NCBI GenBank assembly: GCA_045106815.1
Contig: JBGCFG010000009.1
Coordinates: 1 to 64,000, forward strand
Reading direction: 5' to 3'
Length of the DNA stretch: 64,000 bases
Source of the DNA: JAUIAI01 sp045106815
GTDB taxonomy: Bacteria > Pseudomonadota > Gammaproteobacteria > Burkholderiales > Burkholderiaceae_E
The number at the start of each line of letters is the position of its first letter. Position 1 is the first letter of the stretch. The notes below the pieces were generated by a model. That model was not told where the DNA came from. It saw only the letters and a program-made list of their open reading frames with translations, and made no database searches. The position numbers and the translations under genes were made by a program. Positions 9,094-18,140 of the stretch are shown piece by piece.

Positions 9094-10386
9094 ATGACGA
9101 CTCATCCAAAAGCGCGTTCGACTGTTCAAAATGCCGGGGTAGATCGGCGACAATTCATCAAAGGGGCCGGTGCAACCGCGACGGCCATCGCGATTTCAGG
9201 CGCACCGGCGATCGTCAGCGCGCAAGCAAAACCAATCAAGATTGGCGTGCCTTCGATTTATTCCGGGCGTGTCGCCATCCTGGGTGAATCGTCACTAGAT
9301 GCGATCAAGATGGCCGCTAAAGAGGCAAATGACGCAGGCGGCATTGACGGCCGCATGTTCGAAATTGTTTCTCGGGACTCCCGCGGTAAACCCGACGAAG
9401 CCTCACGGATGGTGCGTGATCTCGTTAACAATGAAGGTTGCGAGATCATCCTGAATGCAGAAGCCTCCGGCGCTTCATTCGCTGTGAATGAAGTGGCGCG
9501 TGACATCAAGAAATTCACAGTTCATTCGGTTTCTGAAACGTCTTCGCTCACGGCTGATCCGAAAAACCGGATTCCATGGGTGTTCCGCTGTGCCCGTCAG
9601 GGTATCCATGACGCAGTGGGCGGCGGACTCTACGCTGCCAAACTCGCCAAAGAAAAAGGTCTTACGCGGTGGGGAACCTGCTCGCCAGACTACGCTTACG
9701 GCCGGGCCAACACAGGCGAGTTTATGGAATACGCCAAGTTGTTCGCACCTGAGGTTGAGGTCGTTGCTGAAACCTGGCCCAAGCTCTTTCAGCCCGACTA
9801 CACTGAAAACGTGACTGCCTTGCTGAACTCGAAACCGCAGGCCGTTTACTCCTGCTTGTGGGGTGGCGATCTCGTTGCTTTCTTTGATCAGGCCAGCCTC
9901 TATGGATTGTTTGATCAATTTGAGGCGGTGGCGGTGAACCTGGGTGACTACCCGGTGATTCAGGCCGTCAAGAACCTGCCAGCAGGTGTTCATGCCGGTA
10001 GCCGGTATCACAAGGACGTGCCCCAGACACCTGAAAATGCAGATTTCTACTCACGCATAACCAAGTTTTCCAAGCTGCCGCCAACCAACTGGACCTGGGC
10101 AAATTACTCGGCGATGCAGTTCATCGTAGAAGCGCTCAAGGAAACCAAGGGCGACACAGATCCCATGAAAATGGCTGAGGCCACTGCCGGGCGCACGATC
10201 AAGAGTCCGGTGACTGCCGATGGGACGCTGACGATGCGTGGCGAAGACAATACCTTGACCGGGTACACGGTGGGTTATTCCAAAACGCTCGACAAAGAGC
10301 CATGGATCACAGACTTCCAGTCGACGGCCTGGAATGACATCCTTTCGCATGAAGCCGACTGGAAAAAGCGCAAGGGTTTTGCTTAA
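9094..10386 (+). CDS. ABC transporter substrate-binding protein, branched-chain amino acid type (Tat-exported)
   Basis: A periplasmic type I binding protein of the LivK/UrtA class, 430 residues from the chosen ATG. It starts with a twin-arginine signal, VDRRQFIKGAGATATAIAIS, and likely cleavage after IVSAQA. The mature part begins KPIKIGVPSIYSGRVAILGE and runs through ANDAGGIDGR, the usual Peripla_BP_6 pattern. The frame is open back to 8968, but AGAGGAGAAGGC just before 9094 is a strong ribosome binding site and the Tat motif then falls in the right place. It heads the livHMGF set. The ligand could be an amino acid, amide, urea or aromatic acid; the sequence does not decide. Confidence 0.92.
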   Translation: MTTHPKARSTVQNAGVDRRQFIKGAGATATAIAISGAPAIVSAQAKPIKIGVPSIYSGRVAILGESSLDAIKMAAKEANDAGGIDGRMFEIVSRDSRGKPDEASRMVRDLVNNEGCEIILNAEASGASFAVNEVARDIKKFTVHSVSETSSLTADPKNRIPWVFRCARQGIHDAVGGGLYAAKLAKEKGLTRWGTCSPDYAYGRANTGEFMEYAKLFAPEVEVVAETWPKLFQPDYTENVTALLNSKPQAVYSCLWGGDLVAFFDQASLYGLFDQFEAVAVNLGDYPVIQAVKNLPAGVHAGSRYHKDVPQTPENADFYSRITKFSKLPPTNWTWANYSAMQFIVEALKETKGDTDPMKMAEATAGRTIKSPVTADGTLTMRGEDNTLTGYTVGYSKTLDKEPWITDFQSTAWNDILSHEADWKKRKGFA

Positions 10387-10414
10387 TCTTTGTCTGACGC
10401 CTGAGTGCCAGACC

Positions 10415-10480
10415 GTGACCGGTTGATGGTCACCCTGGTTTAGATCCCGTACAAGCGCGGCTCTGCTTCGCCTGTACGGG
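10415..10480 (+). promoter_or_regulatory. Two stem-loops between binding protein and permease genes
   Basis: The 142-bp gap holds a small hairpin, GTGACC (10415-10420) with GGTCAC (10428-10433), and a stronger one, CCCGTACA (10446-10453) with TGTACGGG (10473-10480), whose inner part adds a GCG/CGC pairing. No T-run follows. Such elements often protect the abundant binding-protein mRNA or cause partial termination, so that the binding protein is made in excess over the permease. That role is inferred. Confidence 0.5.
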
Positions 10481-10528
10481 AGTTGCTCATTTATATCTCT
10501 GGTTTATGCCTTTGGAGCGCCGCACCCG

Positions 10529-11437
10529 ATGATTGACATCGATGCGCTGATACAGTGTTTCTCGACCTCTGCCTGTACCGTCAATCAGCTGACATCTGGG
10601 TTGATTATCGGAATGCTTTTATTCCTGGTGGCGTCTGGCCTGACCCTGATCTTTGGTGTGCTGGGCGTCATCAACTTTGCCCATGGCAGTTTCTACATGC
10701 TGGGCGCCTACTTTGCTTACACGGTCTACCTGGCCACCGGGAACTATTACCTGGCGGCGCTCGCCGGTGCTGCGGGGGCTGGTGTCGTGGGCATTCTGTT
10801 TGAAAAGTTCATCATCAGTCGCGTCTACGGGGAAGATGTATTGATGCAACTTCTTGTCTGCTATGCGGTGATTCTTATTGCCGATGATGCGGTCAAGCTC
10901 ATTTGGGGTGCTGAGTACCTGGCCATGGGCGTACCCGATCAGTTCCGGATGCCACCTCTGCGCATCGGGGGCGGATTTGTCCCGCCGTTCTATTTGTTCC
11001 TCGTCGTGATGTCTATGCTGATTGCATTGGCGTGCTTGTTGGTCGTGACTAAGACGCGTTTTGGCAAGATTGTCCGCGCGGCCGCCCATAACCGGACGAT
11101 GGTGTCTGCACTGGGTGTCCGGGTACCGCTGTATTTTGCAGCGTTGTTTGGGCTAGGTTGTGCCCTGGCGGGTATTGCAGGCGCGCTGGCCGCGCCAGTC
11201 AGGTCACTCACACCCGGTATGGGGTTTGGCATCCTGGTTGAGAGCTTTATCGTGACCGTCATCGGTGGCATGGGGTCGATCGTCGGCGCGTTTCTGGCTG
11301 CATTAATTCTTGGCCTGACCCGAGCGGTAGGATCCGTCGGATTTCCGTTGTTCGTGGACGGCTTGATGTTCTTGATGATGGCTTTGGTGCTGATCTTCCG
11401 TCCGCAGGGCTTGCTTGGCCGTAAGGTGGGCAGATGA
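10529..11437 (+). CDS. livH: Branched-chain amino acid ABC transporter permease LivH-type
   Basis: A 302-residue integral membrane permease with about eight helices. Family hallmarks are LTLIFGVLGVINFAHGSFYMLGAY near the N-terminus and VTVIGGMGSIVGAFLAALILG near the C-terminus, ending FRPQGLLGR. It pairs with LivM to form the translocation pore. The stop overlaps the start of livM (ATGA), so the two are translationally coupled. Confidence 0.93.
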   Translation: MIDIDALIQCFSTSACTVNQLTSGLIIGMLLFLVASGLTLIFGVLGVINFAHGSFYMLGAYFAYTVYLATGNYYLAALAGAAGAGVVGILFEKFIISRVYGEDVLMQLLVCYAVILIADDAVKLIWGAEYLAMGVPDQFRMPPLRIGGGFVPPFYLFLVVMSMLIALACLLVVTKTRFGKIVRAAAHNRTMVSALGVRVPLYFAALFGLGCALAGIAGALAAPVRSLTPGMGFGILVESFIVTVIGGMGSIVGAFLAALILGLTRAVGSVGFPLFVDGLMFLMMALVLIFRPQGLLGRKVGR

Positions 11438-12474
11438 GCGCAAGTCAATCTATGACCCGTGATTTTGTCATTGGTACGTTGGCGCTGGTCGTGATCCTGG
11501 CAGTTGGCTTGATGGTTGAAAGTGCCTGGCCGCGCGATTTCCTGACGCCAATTTTTGCGTTTGGTTTGTTGGCCATGTCGTTGAATTTGCTGATTGGGTT
11601 TACCGGCCTGGTCAGTTTTGGGCATGCGGCGTATTTTGCGTTTGGTGGCTATGCGTTCGGATTGCTGCTGCAATGGCCTATGTTTACTGAGACGCTGGGA
11701 GCCGGTGCGGTACCGGTGGCAATCGTGGTGGCGTTGATCACAACAGCCTTGTACTCGCTCGTCATTGGCGCGATTTGCGTTCGCCTAGATGAAATTTACT
11801 TTGCGTTTCTGACCCTCGCGTTTCAGATGTTTCTGTACAGCATTATTCTGAGTTGGGTGGATTTGACAGGGGGTGACCAGGGTCTGATGGGCGGGATCCC
11901 GCGACCGGCATTCCTGGGATTAGATTTGTCGAATGGGCACGACCGGTTTGCATTCTGTGCTGTGTTCTTTGCCCTGTGCATCATGCTCCTGCGCGTTGTG
12001 ACTCAGTCGAGCTTTGGCTACACACTGCGGATGATTCGCGACAATCAGCAGCGGGCCGCGTTTTTAGGTGTGAATGTTTATCGGGTCAAGCTGATCTGTT
12101 TCGTTCTGGCTGGAACCATTGCTGGCGGCGGTGGTGTCATCCTTGCGCTGTTCACTTCAGGTGCCTATCCCGAGTGGGCTTTCTGGGCCCAGTCTGGCGA
12201 AGCCATCTTCATGATCATGCTCGGTGGGATGTCCGCATTTCTGGGTCCGATTCTGGGCGCGATTTTGCTGCGCATTCTCAACGATGTCGTACAGATGTAT
12301 ACCTCGCATACTGAGTTGGTAATTGGCCTGGTCATTCTGTTTGTCGTACTGGTGCTGCGGCGGGGGGTTCTGGACTTTCTGATTGACAAGCGTAACGCTG
12401 CGAAAGAACGGCGCTCGACACGCAATACCGAAGCCGATGAGTCGGTGCTGACCAAAGCGGATACCGGAGACTAA
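11434..12474 (+). CDS. livM: Branched-chain amino acid ABC transporter permease LivM-type
   Basis: A 346-residue membrane permease with the LivM signatures GLLAMSLNLLIGFTGLVSFGHAAYFA and, later, GGMSAFLGPILGAILL. The start ATG overlaps the livH stop by 4 bp. The tail after the last helix (about residues 315-346) is charged and cytoplasmic. It is the partner of LivH. Confidence 0.93.
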   Translation: MSASQSMTRDFVIGTLALVVILAVGLMVESAWPRDFLTPIFAFGLLAMSLNLLIGFTGLVSFGHAAYFAFGGYAFGLLLQWPMFTETLGAGAVPVAIVVALITTALYSLVIGAICVRLDEIYFAFLTLAFQMFLYSIILSWVDLTGGDQGLMGGIPRPAFLGLDLSNGHDRFAFCAVFFALCIMLLRVVTQSSFGYTLRMIRDNQQRAAFLGVNVYRVKLICFVLAGTIAGGGGVILALFTSGAYPEWAFWAQSGEAIFMIMLGGMSAFLGPILGAILLRILNDVVQMYTSHTELVIGLVILFVVLVLRRGVLDFLIDKRNAAKERRSTRNTEADESVLTKADTGD

Positions 12475-12478
12475 AGAC

Positions 12479-13246
12479 GTGCTTAAGCTTGATCATCTCG
12501 TCAAGACCTTCGGTGGTGTTGTCGCTACGGACAAACTCACTCTGGATTTTCCTGAGCGGTCGCTAAGCGCGATTATTGGCCCGAACGGCGCTGGCAAAAC
12601 GACTCTGTTTAACCTGATTACTGGACATTTGGTGCCCGACAGTGGCCGGATCTTGCTGGCTGGCGAGGACATTGCCGGCAAAAAACCGACCGATATTGTC
12701 CATCAGGGGATTGGCAGGGCGTTTCAGGTTGCGTCGATATTTCCAACCCTGACGGTCGAAGAGGCGCTGGTCGGTGCTGCTTCGGCGCACTACGGTCTTT
12801 ATGATCGAATGTTCCAGCCTTTCCCACCCCCTCGGGCCCGGCAACGAGCAGAAGAAATGGTTGAACTATTGCAAATGCAATCAGTGGCCAAGCGAATCTG
12901 CTCAAATATCTCGCATGGCGATCAAAAGCTGCTTGATGTCGGCCTCGCACTGGCGCTGGAGCCGCGTGTTTTGCTACTGGATGAGCCTACTGCTGGTATG
13001 GGTCCGGAAGAGCGCTGGAAGATGATGAACACCGTGCGCCGCCTGTGGGAAACACAGAACATGACGCTGATCTTCATTGAGCATGACATCGAGATCGTGT
13101 TCGAAGTCGCGCAGATGATTCACGTGCTTAAGTATGGCGCTGTGCTGGCCAGTGGTGAACCCGAAGCCATTCGCGGCAATCCGGATGTGATAGAGGCTTA
13201 TTTAGGGACCGAGATAAGCGATGAGTCTGGTGAGGTGCAAGCGTGA
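12479..13246 (+). CDS. livG: Branched-chain amino acid ABC transporter ATP-binding protein LivG-type
   Basis: A 255-residue ABC ATPase with Walker A GPNGAGKTT, a LivG-type Q-loop region (IGRAFQVASIFPTLTVEE), a signature-like SHGDQKLLDVGLAL (NISHGDQ, the known Liv deviation from LSGGQ), Walker B VLLLDEPTAGM and H-loop FIEHD. Start GTG at 12479, 4 bp after livM. It powers transport together with LivF. Confidence 0.93.
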   Translation: MLKLDHLVKTFGGVVATDKLTLDFPERSLSAIIGPNGAGKTTLFNLITGHLVPDSGRILLAGEDIAGKKPTDIVHQGIGRAFQVASIFPTLTVEEALVGAASAHYGLYDRMFQPFPPPRARQRAEEMVELLQMQSVAKRICSNISHGDQKLLDVGLALALEPRVLLLDEPTAGMGPEERWKMMNTVRRLWETQNMTLIFIEHDIEIVFEVAQMIHVLKYGAVLASGEPEAIRGNPDVIEAYLGTEISDESGEVQA

Positions 13247-13959
13247 GTGATCAGTCGATTCTGCGTGTAGAACAAATAGACGTTTTCTACGGCGCATCGA
13301 AGATTTTGTTTGGCGTATCATTTGAGGTTCAAAAGGGCCGAACGCTTGCTCTGCTCGGGCGCAACGGTGCTGGCAAATCCACGACGCTCAAAGCCATTGC
13401 CGGCATAGCGCCACCGGCAAGCGGCAGCGTGCGGTTGCGCGGCGAAGACCTGACGGCTGCCGCCCCTTATCGGATTGCCAGAGCCGGTATTGGCTATGTG
13501 CCGGAGGACCGCCAGGTGTTTCCCGAGCACTCTGTTGACGACAATCTGATGATTGGTGAGAAGGCTGGCCTTGATGGGAGCACTCAGTGGACTCGGGACG
13601 CTGTCTATGATGTTTTTCCCAAGCTCGCCGAGATGAAAGAGCGCGATGCAGGCTTACTGTCTGGCGGGGAACAGCAGATGCTGACCATCGCTAGAACCTT
13701 GATGGGGAACCCGGAAGTCTTGCTGCTTGATGAACCGTCTGAAGGGCTAGCACCCATCATTGTTCAGGAAATCGGCCGCCTGATTCGCCGCCTGCGTGAA
13801 ATGGGTGTGACGATTGTGCTTGCCGAGCAGAATATGCATTTTTGCCTGGGTATCTCGGAAGATGCCGCTGTCATTGATAACGGTCACATCGTTTATCGAG
13901 ACAGCATTGAGGCACTACGCGCCAACGAGGAAATCAAGCAGCGCTATCTGGCGATCTGA
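13243..13959 (+). CDS. livF: Branched-chain amino acid ABC transporter ATP-binding protein LivF-type
   Basis: A 238-residue ABC ATPase: Walker A GRNGAGKST, LivF-typical GIGYVPEDRQVFPEHSVDDN, signature LLSGGEQQML, Walker B VLLLDEPSEGLAP, and LAEQN in the H-loop position. It starts with GTG at 13243, overlapping livG by 4 bp. It is the last gene of the livKHMGF operon, but the next small frame and the symporter follow closely on the same strand. Confidence 0.93.
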   Translation: MSDQSILRVEQIDVFYGASKILFGVSFEVQKGRTLALLGRNGAGKSTTLKAIAGIAPPASGSVRLRGEDLTAAAPYRIARAGIGYVPEDRQVFPEHSVDDNLMIGEKAGLDGSTQWTRDAVYDVFPKLAEMKERDAGLLSGGEQQMLTIARTLMGNPEVLLLDEPSEGLAPIIVQEIGRLIRRLREMGVTIVLAEQNMHFCLGISEDAAVIDNGHIVYRDSIEALRANEEIKQRYLAI

Positions 13960-13960
13960 G

Positions 13961-14110
13961 CCTTTCTCTGTTGGCGGCAGTCTGTTCGCGCTACAAATAC
14001 TGGTCGAACGCGAGCTTGATGGTCCACAATGGTGGGCGTTCACCGAGTTTGTTCCGCTTACACCCGAACCGGCTGATGCGGTTTTGCGTACCAAGTTAGG
14101 GCAGTTGTGA
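13961..14110 (+). other. Possible small coding frame or gene remnant before the symporter
   Basis: Between livF and the symporter a frame reads PFSVGGSLFALQILVERE and ends in FVPLTPEPADAVLRTKLGQL. Its composition looks protein-like (an adjacent WW, PLTPEP, charged end). Its TGA stop (14108-14110) overlaps the GTG of the symporter as GTGA, the arrangement of translationally coupled genes. No ATG, GTG or TTG lies in this frame after the livF stop; the nearest in-frame ATG is inside livF at 13861. It is either a small protein with an odd start, a frameshifted remnant, or chance. Confidence 0.3.
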
Positions 14111-15966
14111 TTGATCTGTTCATCGTTGCTGCATTCGTCATCTTTAGCGTTGCCGTCGGTTTTAGATCTCGACGGCAGGCGTCTCAGAGTCTGAGCGAAT
14201 ACTTTCTGGCTGGCCGGAGTATCTCCGGTACTAAGTCTGGCCTCAGTATGGCAGCCACGCAGTTTGCAGCGGACACGCCGCTGCTCGTCATGGGCCTGAT
14301 CGCTGTTGGCGGGGTGTTTTCGCTCTGGCGTTTGTGGGCCTATGGTCTTGCATTCTTAGTCATGGGATTTGTCCTGGCGGCGCCATGGCGCCGGGCTGGC
14401 GTCCTGACTGATGCCGAACTTGTCTCAATTCGATACAGTGGGCGCGCAACCCTGGCACTGCGTGGACTTAAGGCGATTTACTACGGCACCGTGATTAACT
14501 GCGTTGTCATGGCGTTTGTGCTTGTAGCGGCCACGCGCATTTTCGAAGTGTTTCTACCCTGGCATAGCTGGTTGCCGGGCGGTCTGTATGAGCAAGTGCA
14601 ATCGGCTGTGTCGTTCACCGGACTGGCGTTCGCATCGGGGGTCACTGGATTGCCACTAGAGGTGGCAACTACCAACAATGTGCTGAGCATGTTGGTGATG
14701 CTGGGGTTTGTAGCGCTTTACTCAACAACTGGCGGATTGCGAAGTGTGATTGCAACAGATGTCGCCCAGTTGGGTCTGATGCTCCTTGGCACGGCAGTCT
14801 ATGCTTGGTTTGCACTGGATAAGGCCGGCGGTTTGGCGAACTTGCCCGAGAACCTTGTGTCCGTTTACGGTGATGCTACGGCCGAACGTTTTCTCAGTTT
14901 TGCGCCATCAGCGCAGGATGCGTTGATGCCATTTCTCGTTATTGTCTCTTTGCAATGGTTCTTCCAGATGAACAGCGACGGGACGGGGTATCTGGCGCAA
15001 CGCACAATGGCTTGCAAGAACCATCGCGAAGCGCGGCTGGCTGCCATTGTGTTTACGATGACTCAGGTTATTGTGCGCAGCCTGCTGTGGTTGCTGATTG
15101 GTTTGGCATTGTTAGTCGTTTACCCATTCGAAGTCACGGCCAACCTGACCGAAGCGCAGATAGGCGAGCGCGAGTTGACCTTCGTGCTCGGCATTGATGA
15201 GTTGCTGCCGGCTGGCGCGCGGGGCTTGATGCTCACGGCAATGCTTGCGGCGCTCGCCTCGACGCTCGACACCCACTTGAACTGGGGCGCGAGTTACTGG
15301 AGCAACGACTTGTACAAGGCAATTTGGGTCGAGCGAGTCCGTAGGCGTCAAGCAGGAGCAAGAGAACTCTTGCTGGTTGCGAGATTGTCGAACCTAGTGA
15401 TTCTAGGGATTGCGCTGCTCATCATGGTGAACTTGAACTCGATTCAGACAGCCTGGCAGATGTCATTGCTATTTGGTGCGGGGACCGGGGCTGTTTTGGT
15501 GCTGAGATGGCTATGGGAACGCGTGAATGTTTGGTCTGAGATCGTCGCCATCCTGATCTCGATCATTATCGCGCCGATTCTGATACTAACTGTGGCGGAT
15601 GAATGGTTGCGTTTGCTAATCATGTCAGGCGCATCGCTCGCGGCTGTTGTCTTGTCGGCGCTCTTGTTGCCGGCGACTAATCAGGGCGATCTCATTGCGT
15701 TTTACCGTCAGGTTAAGCCACCGGGGGTGTGGTCACGCACCGCCGCCGCTGCTGGTGACGATGCCCGTGCAGGCCAGAGAGCGCTCCGTCAGAATTTAAT
15801 CGGCGTGATCGCTTGTGCGATTAGCGTCTATTGCTGGCTGGTGGGGATGGGCCGCTTGTTAGTGCAGAGCGGCTCCGACGCTGTCAATATTGCGTTTCTG
15901 ATTTTGGGCGTCGTTGCTGTGCCTTTTTGGATCCGAGCAATCGGCGATAATGAAGCCGTAACCTAG
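14107..15966 (+). CDS. Sodium:solute symporter (SSS family)
   Basis: A 619-residue membrane transporter with at least twelve hydrophobic segments. The N-terminal pattern is typical of SSSF proteins: SLSEYFLAGRSISGTKSGLSMAATQFAADTPL, then the DAELVSIRYSGR region and STTGGLRSVIATDVAQ around helix 5-6. SNDLYKAIW follows in the second half, and extra hydrophobic helices reach the C-terminus. Members co-transport Na+ with proline, pantothenate, sugars or carboxylates. The start is GTG at 14107. Position downstream of the Liv operon and upstream of a crotonase suggests an organic acid or amino acid substrate. Confidence 0.9.
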   Translation: MIDLFIVAAFVIFSVAVGFRSRRQASQSLSEYFLAGRSISGTKSGLSMAATQFAADTPLLVMGLIAVGGVFSLWRLWAYGLAFLVMGFVLAAPWRRAGVLTDAELVSIRYSGRATLALRGLKAIYYGTVINCVVMAFVLVAATRIFEVFLPWHSWLPGGLYEQVQSAVSFTGLAFASGVTGLPLEVATTNNVLSMLVMLGFVALYSTTGGLRSVIATDVAQLGLMLLGTAVYAWFALDKAGGLANLPENLVSVYGDATAERFLSFAPSAQDALMPFLVIVSLQWFFQMNSDGTGYLAQRTMACKNHREARLAAIVFTMTQVIVRSLLWLLIGLALLVVYPFEVTANLTEAQIGERELTFVLGIDELLPAGARGLMLTAMLAALASTLDTHLNWGASYWSNDLYKAIWVERVRRRQAGARELLLVARLSNLVILGIALLIMVNLNSIQTAWQMSLLFGAGTGAVLVLRWLWERVNVWSEIVAILISIIIAPILILTVADEWLRLLIMSGASLAAVVLSALLLPATNQGDLIAFYRQVKPPGVWSRTAAAAGDDARAGQRALRQNLIGVIACAISVYCWLVGMGRLLVQSGSDAVNIAFLILGVVAVPFWIRAIGDNEAVT

Positions 15967-15997
15967 AACTGTTGACCCTCAAACCGGAGACTCATGC

Positions 15998-16804
15998 ATG
16001 CCAAGCCTTCCAGAGCATCTATTAACGAATGACGGTATCGTCCAGGCCGAAATACGCGATGGTCATACAGCCCTGATTACCTTGAATCGCCCGGCGGCAC
16101 GCAATGCGGTTAATGCAGATGTCGCCAACAAGATTGACGCGCTTGTTGAAGCGACCGAACATGACCCTCAAATTCGCGCTGTTGTGCTTGCCAGTTCTCA
16201 CCCTGATGTTTTTTCTGCGGGGGCAGATCTCAAAGAGGTCTCGGCAGGCAGGGGCGATACCTTGTCAACTGAACGCGGTGGCTTTGCGGGTTTGGTTTTC
16301 TCAAAGCGAGAGAAACCCTGGATCGCTGCGGTGAACGGTAAAGCGCTAGCAGGCGGATGCGAATTGGCCTTGGCGTGCGATATGGTGGTGGCATCTGAAA
16401 AAGCCGCGTTTGGACTACCAGAGGTATTGCGTGGTCTGATTGCGGCAGCCGGTGGCCTTTATCGGCTGCCCCGAATCTTACCGCCCAATATCGCGCTCGA
16501 GGTTATTGCGACGGCGATTCCTATCGACGCTGAGCGCGCGTATCGCCTGGGCCTTGTGAACCGATTGGTCGAACCGGATGAAGTCGTGGAGCAAGCGCTG
16601 TTGCTGGCAAATCAGATTGCAGTCAACGCCCCGATTGCAGTGCGCGAGAGCCTGCGGGTTGCTCGGGCCGCATTCCAGATGAGTGAGACTGAAATGCGTA
16701 AACTCACCCGCGACGCGCGTGCGGTGGTTGTGGCAAGCAATGACTTCAAAGAAGGGCCCTTGGCCTTTATCGAAAAGCGCGCGCCTAACTGGACAGGCAC
16801 CTAA
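15998..16804 (+). CDS. Enoyl-CoA hydratase/isomerase family protein
   Basis: A 268-residue crotonase-fold enzyme retaining both usual glutamates: GGCELALACD (first) and FGLPEVLRGL (second). The oxyanion-hole motif is FSAGADLKEV. This fits a true enoyl-CoA hydratase adding water to a trans-2-enoyl-CoA. It starts 31 bp after the symporter and is followed by an acyl-CoA dehydrogenase, giving a dehydrogenase-hydratase pair for beta-oxidation. Confidence 0.9.
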   Translation: MPSLPEHLLTNDGIVQAEIRDGHTALITLNRPAARNAVNADVANKIDALVEATEHDPQIRAVVLASSHPDVFSAGADLKEVSAGRGDTLSTERGGFAGLVFSKREKPWIAAVNGKALAGGCELALACDMVVASEKAAFGLPEVLRGLIAAAGGLYRLPRILPPNIALEVIATAIPIDAERAYRLGLVNRLVEPDEVVEQALLLANQIAVNAPIAVRESLRVARAAFQMSETEMRKLTRDARAVVVASNDFKEGPLAFIEKRAPNWTGT

Positions 16805-16963
16805 AGTCATCCGGCAACGGCGACCGGCCAATGAGAAAGAAACCTACGATGTAACCGGTACGGCTCCGGTGACCTATTGAGGTACGCAGGTATCGCATAG
16901 ACTTGAGATGAGCTGAACACCGTAACACGGTCGGCATTGGACAGACGAAAACGGACGATACAA

Positions 16964-18112
16964 ATGACCAGGTACCACCAAGATCTATTGACAGAGATTC
17001 AAGCGTTCGCACGCGAGAAAGTAGCGCCATTGGCTGCCAACTGGGCATTTGGAGAAACACCTAGCCAATCGCTGCTCGAAGAAGCGGCCAAGCTGGGTTT
17101 AACGGGGATTCAGGTGCCCGAAGAATTCGGTGGCCATGGGCTTGATTTTGCTCACAAGACAAAAGCGTGTGAGGTATTGGCTGCGTTTGATTTTGGTTTG
17201 TCGATGTCGCTTGTTAATACCCAGAACGTCGCTCGCAAAATCGCGCTCATGGCACCTAAGCCAATAGCCCAGAAGTTCGTACCGGGTCTTTTGAGCGGCA
17301 AAGTAACTGCCTGCACGGCATTGACCGAGCCAGGTGCGGGCTCTGATTTTGCGGCGATTACAACTTGTGCGACGCGCCAGTCTGGCGGCTGGGAACTCAA
17401 CGGTGAGAAGGCCTGGATCATCAACGGGCGTCATGCGGGGGTCTCGGTTGTGTTTGCCAAGTGCGAAGACCTGGGCAATGGCGTGCAAGCCACGGGTGGT
17501 GAGAGTATTGGCGCATTCTTGGTTGATCTCGATGCGCCCGGTGTGCGCCGCTACGCGATTGACTCATCATTTTCGCAAACCAGCATGGGAACCGGAGGGT
17601 TTGTGTTTTCTGGTGTCGCAGTACCGGCCGAGCATTTGCTACTACCCCCTGGTACCGCCTTTAAGTCGGCTCTGGGTGAAATCAATGGTGCACGCACCTA
17701 CGTGGCAGCGATGTGTTGTGCAATGCTCCGGGCGGCATTGGCACAGGCGTCAGACTATGGTGCTCGCCGTCATACTTTTGGCAAACCGTTGGCCGCCCAT
17801 CAGGCCTGGCGGCATGACTTGGTGAAAGTACAGACCGATCTGGCAGCGGCGAGAGCGCTTACCGACCACGCTATCGAGTTGGTTTCGAATCAGGGTGATG
17901 CCCAGTTGGCTGCTGCTCAGGCCAAAATTCAGGCGGTCGAGGCTTGTCAGGGCGGCTTACCTGTATTGCTCCATGCAATGGGGGCAGAAGGATTGCGTTC
18001 AGACTACTGCTTTACCCGTCATCTTGGGGCAAGTCAGGTCGCTGCATTCACAGACGGGTCAACTGCCATGTTACGCGAGCGTGTCGCACGCCTGCAGTCA
18101 CCGGTGTCTTAG
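16964..18112 (+). CDS. Acyl-CoA dehydrogenase family protein
   Basis: A 382-residue FAD enzyme from the ATG at 16964; a TTG at 16937 would add nine residues. It shows the FAD/substrate motif ACTALTEPGAGSDFAA, then GWELNGEKAWIINGRHAG, and the C-terminal helical domain with YGARRHTFGKPLAAHQAW. The site that is often YEGT (catalytic Glu) reads FTDGST, an Asp. It would oxidise an acyl-CoA to the enoyl-CoA used by the adjacent hydratase. Substrate chain unknown. Confidence 0.9.
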   Translation: MTRYHQDLLTEIQAFAREKVAPLAANWAFGETPSQSLLEEAAKLGLTGIQVPEEFGGHGLDFAHKTKACEVLAAFDFGLSMSLVNTQNVARKIALMAPKPIAQKFVPGLLSGKVTACTALTEPGAGSDFAAITTCATRQSGGWELNGEKAWIINGRHAGVSVVFAKCEDLGNGVQATGGESIGAFLVDLDAPGVRRYAIDSSFSQTSMGTGGFVFSGVAVPAEHLLLPPGTAFKSALGEINGARTYVAAMCCAMLRAALAQASDYGARRHTFGKPLAAHQAWRHDLVKVQTDLAAARALTDHAIELVSNQGDAQLAAAQAKIQAVEACQGGLPVLLHAMGAEGLRSDYCFTRHLGASQVAAFTDGSTAMLRERVARLQSPVS

Positions 18113-18140
18113 GCGCTTCAAGCCATGACGCACCTAGTGC

